Below, piece by piece: positions 26,545 to 36,334 of a stretch of 64,000 nucleotides of DNA. Position 1 is the stretch's first letter. Each line of letters starts with the position of its first letter. Source of the stretch: Methanocellales archaeon (GTDB lineage Archaea; Halobacteriota; UBA148). The notes under the pieces were generated by a model. It searched no databases. It worked only from the letters and a program-made list of their open reading frames with translations, and was not told the origin of the DNA. The position numbers were made by a program, and so were the translations under genes. The stretch spans positions 341,424 through 405,423 of the forward strand of contig JAQUQR010000001.1 in assembly GCA_028715985.1 (NCBI GenBank), in the 5' to 3' direction.

Positions 26545-28017
26545 ATGGAATTATATTCAATAAAACCCATTCTTGCTGTAGTAATCCCATTTATATGTGC
26601 TCTTTTGATCGCCGTAACGGGCGAAAAGAATAGGAATTTGAGAGAGTTTTGGACTCTTGCTGCGTCTGTTCTTGGATGCATGATAGTCGTATCGATGTTT
26701 CCGCATATTTATAATGGGGGAAAATACGTCTTCACCATAACCCAAATCGTGCCGGGTGTAGAACTTGGCTTCAGGGTGGATGCTTTTGGTATGTTCTTCG
26801 CGTTTTTATCCTCTTTTCTATGGATCGTAACCTCTGTTTATTCCATAGGTTATATGAGGGCTCTAAAAGAGCATGCACAAACCAGATACTATTTTTGTTT
26901 TGCTGCATGCATTGCCTCTGCAGTGGGCATAGCGTTGGCAGGCAATCTCGTCACCTTATTTGTATTCTATGAGATATTGACGATGTCTGCCTTTCCACTG
27001 GTCATGCACGAGGAAACGTCAGATGCGTTGGAGGCCGGGAAGAAGTATTTGGCATATACGCTGAGTGGGGGTGCACTTGTCCTTTTTGGGGTGGCCATAA
27101 CGTTTACTCTAACAGGCACTCTCACCTTCGCCAGCCATGGATTCTTGGCAGGTCACGGCTCTGAGCAAATATTAAAGATGCTATTTGTGATATTTATCAT
27201 GGGATTTGGCGTCAAGTCGGCTATCATACCTTTACACTCTTGGTTGCCTAGCGCTATGGTTGCGCCTACACCAGTAAGCGCATTACTGCATGCCGTAGCA
27301 GTGGTTAACGCTGGCATATTCGGAATTGTGCGAGTAGTGACCAACGTCTATGGCATAGAGCTAGTGGCAGATCTCGGATTTTTACTGCCACTCGCAATAG
27401 TGGCCTCGATCACAATCATCTTTGGATCAATTTTTGCATTAGCGCAGGACAATCTCAAACGGATGCTGGCATATTCTACCGTAAGCCAACTATCCTATAT
27501 CATATTGGGCGCCGCATTGTTGAGTCCTAGCTCCCTCTCAGGGGGAGTTGCTCACATTGCTCATCAAGGGTTCATGAAGATTACACTATTCTTCTGTGCA
27601 GGCGCTATACTTGTTCAAACCGGCAAAAAGAATATGAGCGAGATGCACGGCATTGGTCGCAGGATGCCCCTAACGATGATTGGGTTCACCATAGGGGCGC
27701 TTGGAATGATAGGTGCACCCCCGATTTGCGGGTTCATATCTAAATGGTATCTTGGTCTGGGGGCTCTGGAAGCAGGGCATCCCATATTCATCGCAGTGCT
27801 AATGGCTAGTACACTGCTGAATACGGCATACTTCATACCACCGATATATAATGCCTTCTTCAAAGAGCCGGAGGGCGATCTGATCGAGAGCAAGGAAGCA
27901 TCTTGGTGGCTGTTGGGTCCGATATTGCTATGTGCGTTAATCTCTTTGATATTTGGCATGGTGTCGATGGTGCCCTATACGCCTTTGCAACTGGCTCGGA
28001 CTTTCTTGGGGGTATAA
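26545..28017 (+). CDS. NuoL/M-type antiporter subunit 3
   Basis: 490 residues from ATG 26545, chosen because GGGAG lies six bases before it; GTG 26530 upstream would overlap the preceding gene. It keeps FVFYEILTMSAFPLV (TM5 Glu) and GVKSAIIPLHSWLPSA (TM7 Lys), but the TM8 position reads AVAVVNAGIFGIV, with Asn in the place of the Lys seen in subunits 1 and 2. That resembles MrpA/NuoL-side subunits. Confidence 0.9.
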   Translation: MELYSIKPILAVVIPFICALLIAVTGEKNRNLREFWTLAASVLGCMIVVSMFPHIYNGGKYVFTITQIVPGVELGFRVDAFGMFFAFLSSFLWIVTSVYSIGYMRALKEHAQTRYYFCFAACIASAVGIALAGNLVTLFVFYEILTMSAFPLVMHEETSDALEAGKKYLAYTLSGGALVLFGVAITFTLTGTLTFASHGFLAGHGSEQILKMLFVIFIMGFGVKSAIIPLHSWLPSAMVAPTPVSALLHAVAVVNAGIFGIVRVVTNVYGIELVADLGFLLPLAIVASITIIFGSIFALAQDNLKRMLAYSTVSQLSYIILGAALLSPSSLSGGVAHIAHQGFMKITLFFCAGAILVQTGKKNMSEMHGIGRRMPLTMIGFTIGALGMIGAPPICGFISKWYLGLGALEAGHPIFIAVLMASTLLNTAYFIPPIYNAFFKEPEGDLIESKEASWWLLGPILLCALISLIFGMVSMVPYTPLQLARTFLGV

Positions 28018-28120
28018 AAGGGTCTTTAATCTCACTATAAAACTTAAGAAGGGTTTCACATGCACAAAAAAGAGTCGATTCATCAGAAACGTGATTTGGA
28101 ATCTAATTGGAGGACATGAT

Positions 28121-28354
28121 ATGGGATACTTGGATGATCCAGAGAACATAAAGAAGCTGAAAAAGGTGTTCTTTACCTGTCTTGCAATCCTAGTTCTTAT
28201 TGATTTTATCGTTCCTAAGCATCCTCATTTTTCATTGGAAAGGATTCCAGCATTTTATGCGATATATGGGTTTGTGGCATGTGTAAGCCTTGTTTTTATG
28301 GCAAAACTATTGCGCAAATTCATTAAAAGGAAGGAGGATTATTATGATTACTAG
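28121..28354 (+). CDS. Small two-helix Mrp-associated subunit
   Basis: 77 residues from ATG 28121 with GGAGG seven bases upstream. Two helices (FFTCLAILVLIDFIVP and IPAFYAIYGFVACVSLVFMAKLL). A like-sized protein with the IPAFYAIYGF segment accompanies the last NuoL-like gene in related Mrp clusters, as far as I recall. It overlaps the next gene by 11 bases. Confidence 0.7.
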   Translation: MGYLDDPENIKKLKKVFFTCLAILVLIDFIVPKHPHFSLERIPAFYAIYGFVACVSLVFMAKLLRKFIKRKEDYYDY

Positions 28355-30266
28355 TGTTCCGCCAGCAGCAATATTTATCATCGGTGCATTTCTCATCCCA
28401 TTTCTAAAAGGAAAGCTAAAAACAGCCTATTTGTTGCTCCTACCTATTATTGCCATCATAAATCTTCTTAATCTGTCGGAAGGCACAAGCTGGATAGTCG
28501 GTTTCTTAGATTATAATCTCATATTTTGCAGAGTTGATAAACTAAGTATGGTTTTCGGATACATTTTCGTTATAATGGGCTTTTTGGGCACTCTCTATGG
28601 CATTCATGTAAAGGAGGGGGGACATCATTTAGCCGTCTTCTTATACGTCGGGAGCTCTCTTGGCGTTGTCTTTTCTGGTGACCTCTTCTCTTTATTCATA
28701 TTCTGGGAGATTATGGCTTTTGCTTCTACTTTCCTTATCTGGTATAAAAAGGATAAGAGGGCATTAAAGGCGGGGTTGAGATATCTCTTAGTACATACGT
28801 TTGGTGGTACATGTCTATTGGCTGGTATTATGATGTACCTTTATACCACAGGGTCCCTTGAATTCAGTTTTATAGGCATTAATGGAATCGCCTCCAGACT
28901 AATCTTTCTTGGTTTTATTATTAATGCAGCAATTCCGCCACTACATGCATGGCTTCCAGATGCCTATCCTGAGTCAACTGTTACAGGTACAGTAATTTTG
29001 AGCATCTTTACCACCAAGACCGCAGTGTATGTTTTGGCGAGAGCTTTCCCAGGCACTGAGATTCTGATATTTCTGGGGGCAATAATGACGGTATTCCCCA
29101 TTTTCTATGCCGTCATTGAGAATGACACGAGGAGGGTACTTGCCTATAGTCTCATCGAGCAAGTTGGATTCATGATAGTAGGTATAGGTATAGGTACGGA
29201 GCTATCTCTGAATGGTGCCGTTTCTCACGCCTTCTGCAATATTCTTTTTGAGGGTCTTCTTTTCATGTGTACGGGGGCTGTGCTCTATGTGACGGGAACA
29301 AGCAAGTGCACAGAGCTTGGCGGACTATATAGGACTATGCCCATAACCCTTATGTTATGTCTTGTAGGCGCTGCCTCAATCTCTGCGTTCCCCCTCTTTA
29401 CGGGTTTTGTAAGTAAGTCAATGGTTATCCAGGCAGCCGCTGATGGGCATATGTTCATCATATGGCTGGCTTTATTATTTGCCTCGGCTGGTGTCTTCCA
29501 CTATGCTGGTATCAAAATCCCCTATTTCATATTTTTTGCCGAGGACTCTGGTAAAAGACCAGATGAGCCACCATTTAATATGCTCCTTTCTATGGGAATT
29601 GTTGCCTTTTTATGCATTCTTATTGGCATATTTCCTGGTGTACTTTATCGGATTCTTCCATATCCAGTTGATTTTGTTCCCTACACGTCAGGTCATGTTC
29701 TGAGTCAACTCCAGCTACTGTTCTTCGCTGGTTTGGCATTTCTGTTCCTCATAACATATGGTTTCTATCCTAAGGAAGAAAGGTCTACTAATCTCGATAC
29801 AGACTGGTTCTATAGGAAAGCTGGAAGGGGTTTCATGTGGTTCTGCAATCATCCTGCTGCGAAATTTAACATGTGGATAGATCAGGCTTTCTTAAAAGGA
29901 GCAAGGGGTTTTATATGGTTCTGCAGAAATCCAATCCCAACGCTTGGCCTGTGGATGGACACGGCATTCGTAATGTTTTACAATGGCTTTATCTGGTTCT
30001 CTGAGAATCCAGTTTCAATACTTGTTAGTGGGTTTTATGGTGGACTTCATCTAGCTTTTGCAATGGTTTCAAAGGGCTTACTCAAGATCTCCAGTGCAAT
30101 TGAAAAGGCAAGAGATAGGGCCGAGAAACAAAGAGTATTCTATAAGGAACTAATTGAGCATGGACCCCCCGGTGGAGACGCTAGAAGCATCAGCTCTGAC
30201 CTATTCATAGCATTTATAGTATTTGCAGTATTTCTTGTATATCTGGCTATAAGGTATTTCCTATGA
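28344..30266 (+). CDS. NuoL/M-type antiporter subunit 4 with a repeated lateral C-terminal helix
   Basis: 640 residues from ATG 28344 behind AAGGAGG. It keeps the TM5 Glu (FIFWEIMAFASTFLIWY), but TM7 reads INAAIPPLHAWLPDAYPEST (Asn for Lys) and is followed by the subgroup motif TTKTAVYVLARAFPG. A C-terminal extension (residues ~480-640) contains three copies of a 26-residue unit starting GFMWFCNHP, GFIWFCRNP and GFIWFSENP at nucleotides 29829, 29907 and 29985, then ends with a final membrane helix. By analogy with NuoL, the extension is likely a lateral amphipathic helix along the membrane arm. Its stop overlaps the convergent 30261-30626 gene by 6 bases. Confidence 0.88.
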   Translation: MITSVPPAAIFIIGAFLIPFLKGKLKTAYLLLLPIIAIINLLNLSEGTSWIVGFLDYNLIFCRVDKLSMVFGYIFVIMGFLGTLYGIHVKEGGHHLAVFLYVGSSLGVVFSGDLFSLFIFWEIMAFASTFLIWYKKDKRALKAGLRYLLVHTFGGTCLLAGIMMYLYTTGSLEFSFIGINGIASRLIFLGFIINAAIPPLHAWLPDAYPESTVTGTVILSIFTTKTAVYVLARAFPGTEILIFLGAIMTVFPIFYAVIENDTRRVLAYSLIEQVGFMIVGIGIGTELSLNGAVSHAFCNILFEGLLFMCTGAVLYVTGTSKCTELGGLYRTMPITLMLCLVGAASISAFPLFTGFVSKSMVIQAAADGHMFIIWLALLFASAGVFHYAGIKIPYFIFFAEDSGKRPDEPPFNMLLSMGIVAFLCILIGIFPGVLYRILPYPVDFVPYTSGHVLSQLQLLFFAGLAFLFLITYGFYPKEERSTNLDTDWFYRKAGRGFMWFCNHPAAKFNMWIDQAFLKGARGFIWFCRNPIPTLGLWMDTAFVMFYNGFIWFSENPVSILVSGFYGGLHLAFAMVSKGLLKISSAIEKARDRAEKQRVFYKELIEHGPPGGDARSISSDLFIAFIVFAVFLVYLAIRYFL

Positions 30267-30626
30267 TTCGATATGGGTATACAGCATAACAACGGCACCC
30301 ACTATCTCACCTATCTGTATCTTGCCGTCTGCGAATGCAGTAAATATTGCATCAGTTGCATGTCTTTTGAGTGCTACTGGCTTAGCAAATTTCTCTCCCA
30401 CACCGACGACTTTACCAAGTGGGTTTTGTATATACGAACAAGGAACAGCCAGCCACTCAGGAGGAATCGTGAAGGGCTTTATTTTGATATAATGTACATC
30501 GCCCTTCTTGACCTCTATATTTTCATCTGCGAAAACATATTCAACCTTTCCGACCATGTCCGATAGCTTGAAGTCGAAGCTCCTTTCTGGTTTTTTACTC
30601 CTCAATAAGTCCACGATATTTTTCAT
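30261..30626 (-). CDS. DUF22-like protein at the end of the ATP synthase operon
   Basis: 121 residues, soluble. The segments VKKGDVHYIKIKPFTIPPEWLAVPCSYIQNPLGKVVGVGE and DAIFTAFADGKIQIGEIVGAV fit the archaeal DUF22 pattern (all-beta, VPC near the centre, a final hydrophobic strand). It follows atpD by 3 bases, so it is a probable operon member. Role unknown; an ATPase accessory is inference from position. Confidence 0.6.
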   Translation of the reverse strand: MKNIVDLLRSKKPERSFDFKLSDMVGKVEYVFADENIEVKKGDVHYIKIKPFTIPPEWLAVPCSYIQNPLGKVVGVGEKFAKPVALKRHATDAIFTAFADGKIQIGEIVGAVVMLYTHIES

Positions 30627-30629
30627 ACA

Positions 30630-31247
30630 TCATACTTCCATGATTTCTTTTATCCTCATCAGATTACAGAAGTTCGACCTTTCCATTTCGTCCAGCTTCA
30701 TGCTGATGTATCTTGCAGCATCCTCCAGCTGCGGTATGAGCACATGTTCCAGTGCATTTACCCTTCTTCGGGTCTTACCTATCTCGAGCGCCAACAGCTC
30801 GACCGATTTCTGTATCTCTGCAAGCCGAATCATATCCACCAATGCCTCGTCAAAGAGCTCCAGTGAATGATCCAGCTCGCTTGTGGTGCTGACCAAGCTG
30901 TATGCACTATTCCTTTCTTTTTCAATCTGCGTCTTTATCTTAGGCACGTTCACGCCCATGATGTTCTGATAAGAGATGGCAAGTAGGGACTCTTTTTTTG
31001 GGTAAAAGATTGCCCCCTCAATCTCCTCAACGCTCATCATCGCCCTCGTCAGTAGAAAGCTCCTATGTGCCATATTGAGCTTACTATCAACACGTCTTCT
31101 TGTCTCCATACTTTCGTTTACAATGCTCAAAAACTGCTTCATGAGTCCGTCTCGTTTGTCTTTCAGCAGTTTGTGGCCTCTCTTCGCTATTTTTATCCTC
31201 TTTTTTATGTTGAGGAGTTCCATCCTTGTTGCTTTGACGTTGATCAT
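30630..31247 (-). CDS. atpD: A-type ATP synthase subunit D (central stalk)
   Basis: 205 residues, almost all coiled coil. The start MINVKATRMELLNIKKRIKIAKRGHKLLKDKRD and the late RRRVNALEHVLIPQLEDAARYI are diagnostic. It forms the rotating shaft inside the A3B3 head. Confidence 0.95.
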   Translation of the reverse strand: MINVKATRMELLNIKKRIKIAKRGHKLLKDKRDGLMKQFLSIVNESMETRRRVDSKLNMAHRSFLLTRAMMSVEEIEGAIFYPKKESLLAISYQNIMGVNVPKIKTQIEKERNSAYSLVSTTSELDHSLELFDEALVDMIRLAEIQKSVELLALEIGKTRRRVNALEHVLIPQLEDAARYISMKLDEMERSNFCNLMRIKEIMEV

Positions 31248-31283
31248 CCTTCAACCTTCAATTAAACAAATGTTCATTATTAA

Positions 31284-32666
31284 TCAGGTACTATAAGCCT
31301 TTCGCATGTATTTTTCGATATGCTCTGGTCTAACTCTCTTCAGCTCAGTCTCAGGAAGGGCGGCCATCAATTCCCAACCAATGTCCAGGGTTTTTCCTAT
31401 GCTTCTGTCCTCATTTTTCCCTTGGGATATGAACTTTCGTTCAAAAGTCTCTGCGAAATCAAGGAAGTTCTTATCGACATCTGTCAATGCCGCTTCCCCT
31501 AAGATTATCGCCAGCTCTCTGACCTCCTTTCCTCTGGCATAGGCTGCATAGAGCTGGTTTAGGACGCCAGCGTGATCCTCTCTTGTCTTGCCCTCTCCGA
31601 TTCCCTTGTCTTTGAGCCTTGATAAAGACGGCAAAACATCGATTGGGGGGTAGATTCCCTTTCGATGCAGCTCTCTGCTCAAAAATATTTGACCTTCGGT
31701 GATATAGCCAGTCAGATCCGGGATCGGGTGCGTTATATCATCCTCAGGCATGCTCAATATCGGAATTTGCGTTATTGAGCCTTTTTTACCTTTAACTCTC
31801 CCAGCTCGCTCATATATTGTCGCCAGGTCTGTGTACATGTAGCCCGGGTACCCTCTCCGCCCCGGAATCTCTTTTCGTGATGCTGAGACTTCTCTAAGCG
31901 CTTCGCAGTAATTTGTCATATCGGTCATGATGACAAGTATGTGCATATCATGCTCAAATGCCAAATATTCGGCAGCAGTCAGTGCAATTCTGGGAGTTGC
32001 AATCCGCTCTATTACTGGGTCATCAGCCAGGTTCATGAACAAAACCGCTTTCTCTATTGCACCAGTGCGGCGAAAATCAGATATGAAATAATTTGCCTCC
32101 TCGAAAGTAATGCCCATCGCAGCGAATATGACTGCAAACTCCTCTTCCTCTCGAATTAGCTTTGCTTGCCTGGCAATTTGGGCCCCTATGTCCGCATGGG
32201 GCAATCCTGCTCCAGAGAAGAGGGGCAGTTTCTGCCCCCTGATCAAGGGATTCATGCCATCTATTGCAGATATCCCGGTCTGGATGAAATCGAGTGGATA
32301 GTTCCTTGAGTAGGGATTGATCGGATTTCCGCCAATGTCGATTCTGTCCTCTGGCACTATTTTTGGTCCACCATCTATTGGATCTCCGAAACCATCAAAG
32401 ATCCTTCCAGTGATGTCCAATGATAACGGCAATTCGATCCCCTTGCCGAGGAATCTGACCCTGCTGGTGGAAACGTCTATTCCACTGGTGCCCTCGAAAA
32501 CTTGCAACAATGCCTTGTCGCTGGCTATCTCAAGAACCTTTCCTCGCCTTACCTCGCCGGTGGGAGTTTCTATCTCCACCAGTTCATCATACTTCACACC
32601 TTCCACGCCCTCAACGAACATGAGGGGTCCCGTAATTTCGGAAATCGTCAGATAATCTTTGAGCAT
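31284..32666 (-). CDS. atpB: A-type ATP synthase subunit B (non-catalytic)
   Basis: 460 residues from ATG 32666, preceded by GGTGAT at four bases; GTG 32675 is less likely. [19 protein letters not shown] stands where a P-loop would be, which marks the regulatory B chain. Also seen: [21 protein letters not shown] and [19 protein letters not shown]. It overlaps atpA slightly. Confidence 0.95.
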   Translation of the reverse strand: MLKDYLTISEITGPLMFVEGVEGVKYDELVEIETPTGEVRRGKVLEIASDKALLQVFEGTSGIDVSTSRVRFLGKGIELPLSLDITGRIFDGFGDPIDGGPKIVPEDRIDIGGNPINPYSRNYPLDFIQTGISAIDGMNPLIRGQKLPLFSGAGLPHADIGAQIARQAKLIREEEEFAVIFAAMGITFEEANYFISDFRRTGAIEKAVLFMNLADDPVIERIATPRIALTAAEYLAFEHDMHILVIMTDMTNYCEALREVSASRKEIPGRRGYPGYMYTDLATIYERAGRVKGKKGSITQIPILSMPEDDITHPIPDLTGYITEGQIFLSRELHRKGIYPPIDVLPSLSRLKDKGIGEGKTREDHAGVLNQLYAAYARGKEVRELAIILGEAALTDVDKNFLDFAETFERKFISQGKNEDRSIGKTLDIGWELMAALPETELKRVRPEHIEKYMRKAYST

Positions 32667-32667
32667 T

Positions 32668-34416
32668 CTAATCACCTAACTTTGTGAATTGAGCCTTCAT
32701 TCCATCCTCTATTTTGCCAAAAGTGATCTTGAATTCATCCTCGGGCACAAATCTTGCTTTTACTATGTCCCCCCGAATGGGTAGGGCTAGGATATCTTTT
32801 AGCTGGATGCCGTCATCAAGTGCCTTCATCGCCAACCCATGGAAATTCAGGATGAGTTTTAAGAGCGCATATTGCTTCTTGGCGGAAGAATACGTATCTA
32901 TTTCATGGTATGCATTTTGATAGAGGAAATCCTCCCTTATCGATTTTGTGGTCTCCAAAAGAAGCCTATCCTTGGAAGAGAGAGACTCCACCCCTACCAG
33001 ACGGACTATTTCCTCCAACTCCGACTCCTTTTGCAAGAGTTCCATGGCAGCATCCCTCATGCTGCGCCAATCATCCCCAACGTTGCTACGCCACCAATTT
33101 TCTACGTCATCTAGGTAGAGCGAGTAGCTAAGAAGCCAGTGAATGGCAGGAAAGTGTCTTCTATATGCTAAGGGGGCGTCCAGTGCCCAGAAAACCTTGG
33201 TTATACGGAGCGTTGCTTGTGTTACCGGCTCGGAGAAATCGCCCCCTGGGGGAGATACTGCCCCTATTACCGTTAATGAGCCCTCTCTCTTTTCTGATCC
33301 GAGGGTTATCACCCTGCCAGCTCTTTCATAGAACATTGCTGCTCTAGACGATAAATAGGCAGGATAACCTTCTTCGCCGGGCATTTCCTCCAATCTACCG
33401 GAGATCTCTCTTAGGGCTTCTGCCCATCTCGAGGTGGAGTCAGCCATCAAAGAGACGTTATATCCCATGTCCCTATAATATTCTGCTAACGTTATTCCAG
33501 TGTAGACGCTTGCCTCCCTCGCCGCGAATGGCATATTTGACGTATTGGCAACCAGAATGGTCCTATCCATCAGCGGAAGGCCTGAGCGAGGATCTTTGAG
33601 CTCTGGGAACTCCAGCAAAACCTCTGCCATTTCATTCCCCCTTTCACCGCATCCGATGAAAACGATGATGTCGGTGTCGCTCCACTTCGATAATTGGTGC
33701 TGAACGACGGTTTTTCCCGAGCCGAACGGGCCAGGCACGCAGGCTGTGCCACCCTTCGCGATGGGAAAGAACGTATCTAAAATCCTCTGACCGGTTATCA
33801 TGGGTATTTCTGGGTGGAGCTTCTCTTTGGAAGGTCTAGGAATGCGAACCGGCCACCGCTGAAGCATCGTTACCTCCTTGGGGCCATCTTTCGTTTTGAT
33901 CTTCGCAATGACGTCTTCAACTTTCGCTGGTCCCTCGTAAATATCGATTACCTCTCCCTCTAAACCAACTGGAACCATTACCCTGTGCTCCACTAGCTCA
34001 GTCTCCTTTACCACTCCCAGGATATCCCCTTGGGTTACTCTGCTTCCCTCCTTCAACTTAGGCTGAAAGTTCCATTCTTTTTTTCTATCAACTGCATCTG
34101 CCGAGATACCCCTTGTCATATAGTCACCTGCAATGCTGCTTATGACGTTCAATGGGCGCTGAATGCCATCGTATATCGCTCCCATTAGTCCTGGTGCCAG
34201 CTCGACGCTCAGCGGTTGACCCGTGGGAAAAACAGGCTCCCCGGGGCCTATGCCGGAGGTCTCCTCATATACCTGGATAGTTGACTTATCTTTTCGAAGC
34301 TCTATGATCTCCCCCACCAACTCTTTCTCTCCGACCTTCACGACATCGTACATCTTTTCATTGCTCAGCCCTTCTGCGATAACGACTGGGCCTGAGACCT
34401 TTATTATCTTCCCCAT
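32668..34416 (-). CDS. atpA: A-type ATP synthase catalytic subunit A
   Basis: 582 residues. Walker [20 protein letters not shown] with the catalytic Glu, [16 protein letters not shown] and the long non-homologous insert ([17 protein letters not shown]) typical of A/V-type A chains. No intein. It hydrolyses or makes ATP on the cytoplasmic face. Confidence 0.96.
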   Translation of the reverse strand: MGKIIKVSGPVVIAEGLSNEKMYDVVKVGEKELVGEIIELRKDKSTIQVYEETSGIGPGEPVFPTGQPLSVELAPGLMGAIYDGIQRPLNVISSIAGDYMTRGISADAVDRKKEWNFQPKLKEGSRVTQGDILGVVKETELVEHRVMVPVGLEGEVIDIYEGPAKVEDVIAKIKTKDGPKEVTMLQRWPVRIPRPSKEKLHPEIPMITGQRILDTFFPIAKGGTACVPGPFGSGKTVVQHQLSKWSDTDIIVFIGCGERGNEMAEVLLEFPELKDPRSGLPLMDRTILVANTSNMPFAAREASVYTGITLAEYYRDMGYNVSLMADSTSRWAEALREISGRLEEMPGEEGYPAYLSSRAAMFYERAGRVITLGSEKREGSLTVIGAVSPPGGDFSEPVTQATLRITKVFWALDAPLAYRRHFPAIHWLLSYSLYLDDVENWWRSNVGDDWRSMRDAAMELLQKESELEEIVRLVGVESLSSKDRLLLETTKSIREDFLYQNAYHEIDTYSSAKKQYALLKLILNFHGLAMKALDDGIQLKDILALPIRGDIVKARFVPEDEFKITFGKIEDGMKAQFTKLGD

Positions 34417-34731
34417 TTACTCACCTTTTTTAGACAATATATCAGTGCCGACCGCTTTTTCAACCGTTTTCCTAAGCTGTTCAATTCCAAATCCCGTGAT
34501 TCCCTTCTTGTCTGGAATCTCAATGATGATGGGCATTTCTATGCCTGAGATTTGCTCATCTAGATTTTTAGCAAAATATTCTGAGATGAATATGATGCCA
34601 AAATTCTCGTCACATGCTTTACTCAGCATGTTTGAAGCCTCCTCAACATCTTTGGCCCCATAGGTGACCACCCCTAACGCCTTGAAACATAAGATTTCAT
34701 CCTTATCGCCTATGATGCCTATTTTATACAT
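34417..34731 (-). CDS. atpF: A-type ATP synthase subunit F
   Basis: 104 residues from ATG 34731 (GTG 34740 possible). MYKIGIIGDKDEILCFKALGV is the Rossmann-like opening of subunit F, a central-stalk regulator that binds subunit D. Confidence 0.92.
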   Translation of the reverse strand: MYKIGIIGDKDEILCFKALGVVTYGAKDVEEASNMLSKACDENFGIIFISEYFAKNLDEQISGIEMPIIIEIPDKKGITGFGIEQLRKTVEKAVGTDILSKKGE

Positions 34732-35728
34732 ACCCCTCACGAACCATTTTTTTTATCTGTTCACTTGGAATTTCATTCAATTTTCCAATCAGTATCGTCC
34801 TGATCAGTTTTACCTCGTTTTCCTTTGCGATGATGTATCCAGCCAGGGGCTCCAGACCGAATGTTATATATTTAGCTTTTTTCACACGCTCTGTTATGAA
34901 GTCGTCAAACAATTTTTCAAACCAAAGCAAAGACCCCTCTTTTTTATAGTGCTCAGCCCCAGCAGCTATGATCTCGCCATATTCTGATTTGCAGAGCTCG
35001 CTTACCATGGCATCCAATGTTCCGTCATAAATCTTAAGCAGAACATCTTTGGGTAAACTGCCCCTCTCTAAAAGGGCATATCCCAGGAATTTTTTGCTCT
35101 TACCGAGCTTCTTCGACCTGATCAACATTTTTATATTAGCCAGATCGACATGCATCTGTAGCAGTTTTAGCAAAAACTCGCTCTTAGAAGCAAACTCAAA
35201 CATCAGATTAAACATTTCGACATCTAAACCCGCATCAATTACCTGTGGATCTTTTGAAATGTTAAACTCATTCAGCACCCTTTCGATCGCTCTTGCATAG
35301 CCTTCTGGTAATTTCTTTGGGATCTCAGCAAGGTCTTCTTTCATCAGCTCAGGAACCACGTCTGCGATCGCTCCGAGATCGATCATCTCTGCTCTCTGGT
35401 CACTCAATTTGGATTTGAGCAATACCTTTAGATTATGGAAATCGTACTTGAGCGTGAACAGGTCTACAAGTTCTGGATCAGGGTAGAATCTCTTGGCAAT
35501 CGCATATTTCCTCTTTAGCTCCCTGTATAAAGTCTCCTCAAACTCCTCGGCACTTTTGGCCTCTGCAATCATGTCTCCATATTCTGTTTCGCTCAATATG
35601 CGTAAAACGGCCTCTGCATCCTCAGCCTCGATCATCTTCTCTATCTTGTCTCCATCGAGGAGCTTCGTTTCTAATGCCCTGACCCTTCCTACTGAGTAGG
35701 CATATTTGCTGACCGCTTTGGCTTCCAT
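34724..35728 (-). CDS. atpC: A-type ATP synthase subunit C (rotor collar)
   Basis: 334 residues, all helical; KYAYSVGRVRALETKLL at the start and ELVDLFTLKYDFHNLKVLLKSK are family marks (V-ATPase d/C type). It joins the stalk to the K ring. Its first 40 bases overlap the end of atpE in another frame, an unusually long overlap for this operon. Confidence 0.93.
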   Translation of the reverse strand: MEAKAVSKYAYSVGRVRALETKLLDGDKIEKMIEAEDAEAVLRILSETEYGDMIAEAKSAEEFEETLYRELKRKYAIAKRFYPDPELVDLFTLKYDFHNLKVLLKSKLSDQRAEMIDLGAIADVVPELMKEDLAEIPKKLPEGYARAIERVLNEFNISKDPQVIDAGLDVEMFNLMFEFASKSEFLLKLLQMHVDLANIKMLIRSKKLGKSKKFLGYALLERGSLPKDVLLKIYDGTLDAMVSELCKSEYGEIIAAGAEHYKKEGSLLWFEKLFDDFITERVKKAKYITFGLEPLAGYIIAKENEVKLIRTILIGKLNEIPSEQIKKMVREGYV

Positions 35729-36333
35729 ACATCTTCACCGAATAATATTCTCGCTATTTCTGCCTCCCTCGCATCTCTTTGCGTTTTTATGAGGGCATCA
35801 AAGGAGTTGTTGAATTCAATCCTCCCTTTTCTGAGCACAAAACCGCCAGAGATGTCTCTGGTATCTTTGGATAACGTTAATTTCACTTTTTTACCTTTCA
35901 GGGCTAATTCTTTTTCAACATCTTTGAGAAACTTATTGCTCACTCTTTTTTTATCATTTGGGGAAAGAATTACCTCAACATCCCCCTCTGGCATGTCCAC
36001 TGAGAGAAACATCCCCTTTACGATCGCCAGATACTCCCCATCATCCAGTCCACTTAGCCTATTCACTGCCTCAACAAATGCCTCCTCTGTCATATCGTGC
36101 CTCGCCGCTAGTAAGCTTTTTCTCGCCTCTAGCCTAGCTAATGCAAGGATTCTTTTCTTTTTCGATTCAGCCTCTGATTCGGCTTTTTCTTTGGACTCCT
36201 TTTTGATTTGCTTAGCTTTATCCTCTGCCTCATCGACGATTGGCTTGACTTTTTTTTCAGCCTCTTCCACTATTTTTTTGGCTCTCTCGTTCGCATCAGC
36301 GAGGATCTTCTGTTTTATCTCTTCGATGCCCAA
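35689..36333 (-). CDS. atpE: A-type ATP synthase subunit E (peripheral stalk)
   Basis: 214 residues. The long N-terminal coiled coil (ANERAKKIVEEAEKKVKPIV) pairs with subunit H, and the C-terminal globular part contains ISGGFVLRKGRIEFNNSFDAL. Standard length. Confidence 0.93.
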   Translation of the reverse strand: MGIEEIKQKILADANERAKKIVEEAEKKVKPIVDEAEDKAKQIKKESKEKAESEAESKKKRILALARLEARKSLLAARHDMTEEAFVEAVNRLSGLDDGEYLAIVKGMFLSVDMPEGDVEVILSPNDKKRVSNKFLKDVEKELALKGKKVKLTLSKDTRDISGGFVLRKGRIEFNNSFDALIKTQRDAREAEIARILFGEDVWKPKRSANMPTQ

Positions 36334-36334
36334 C

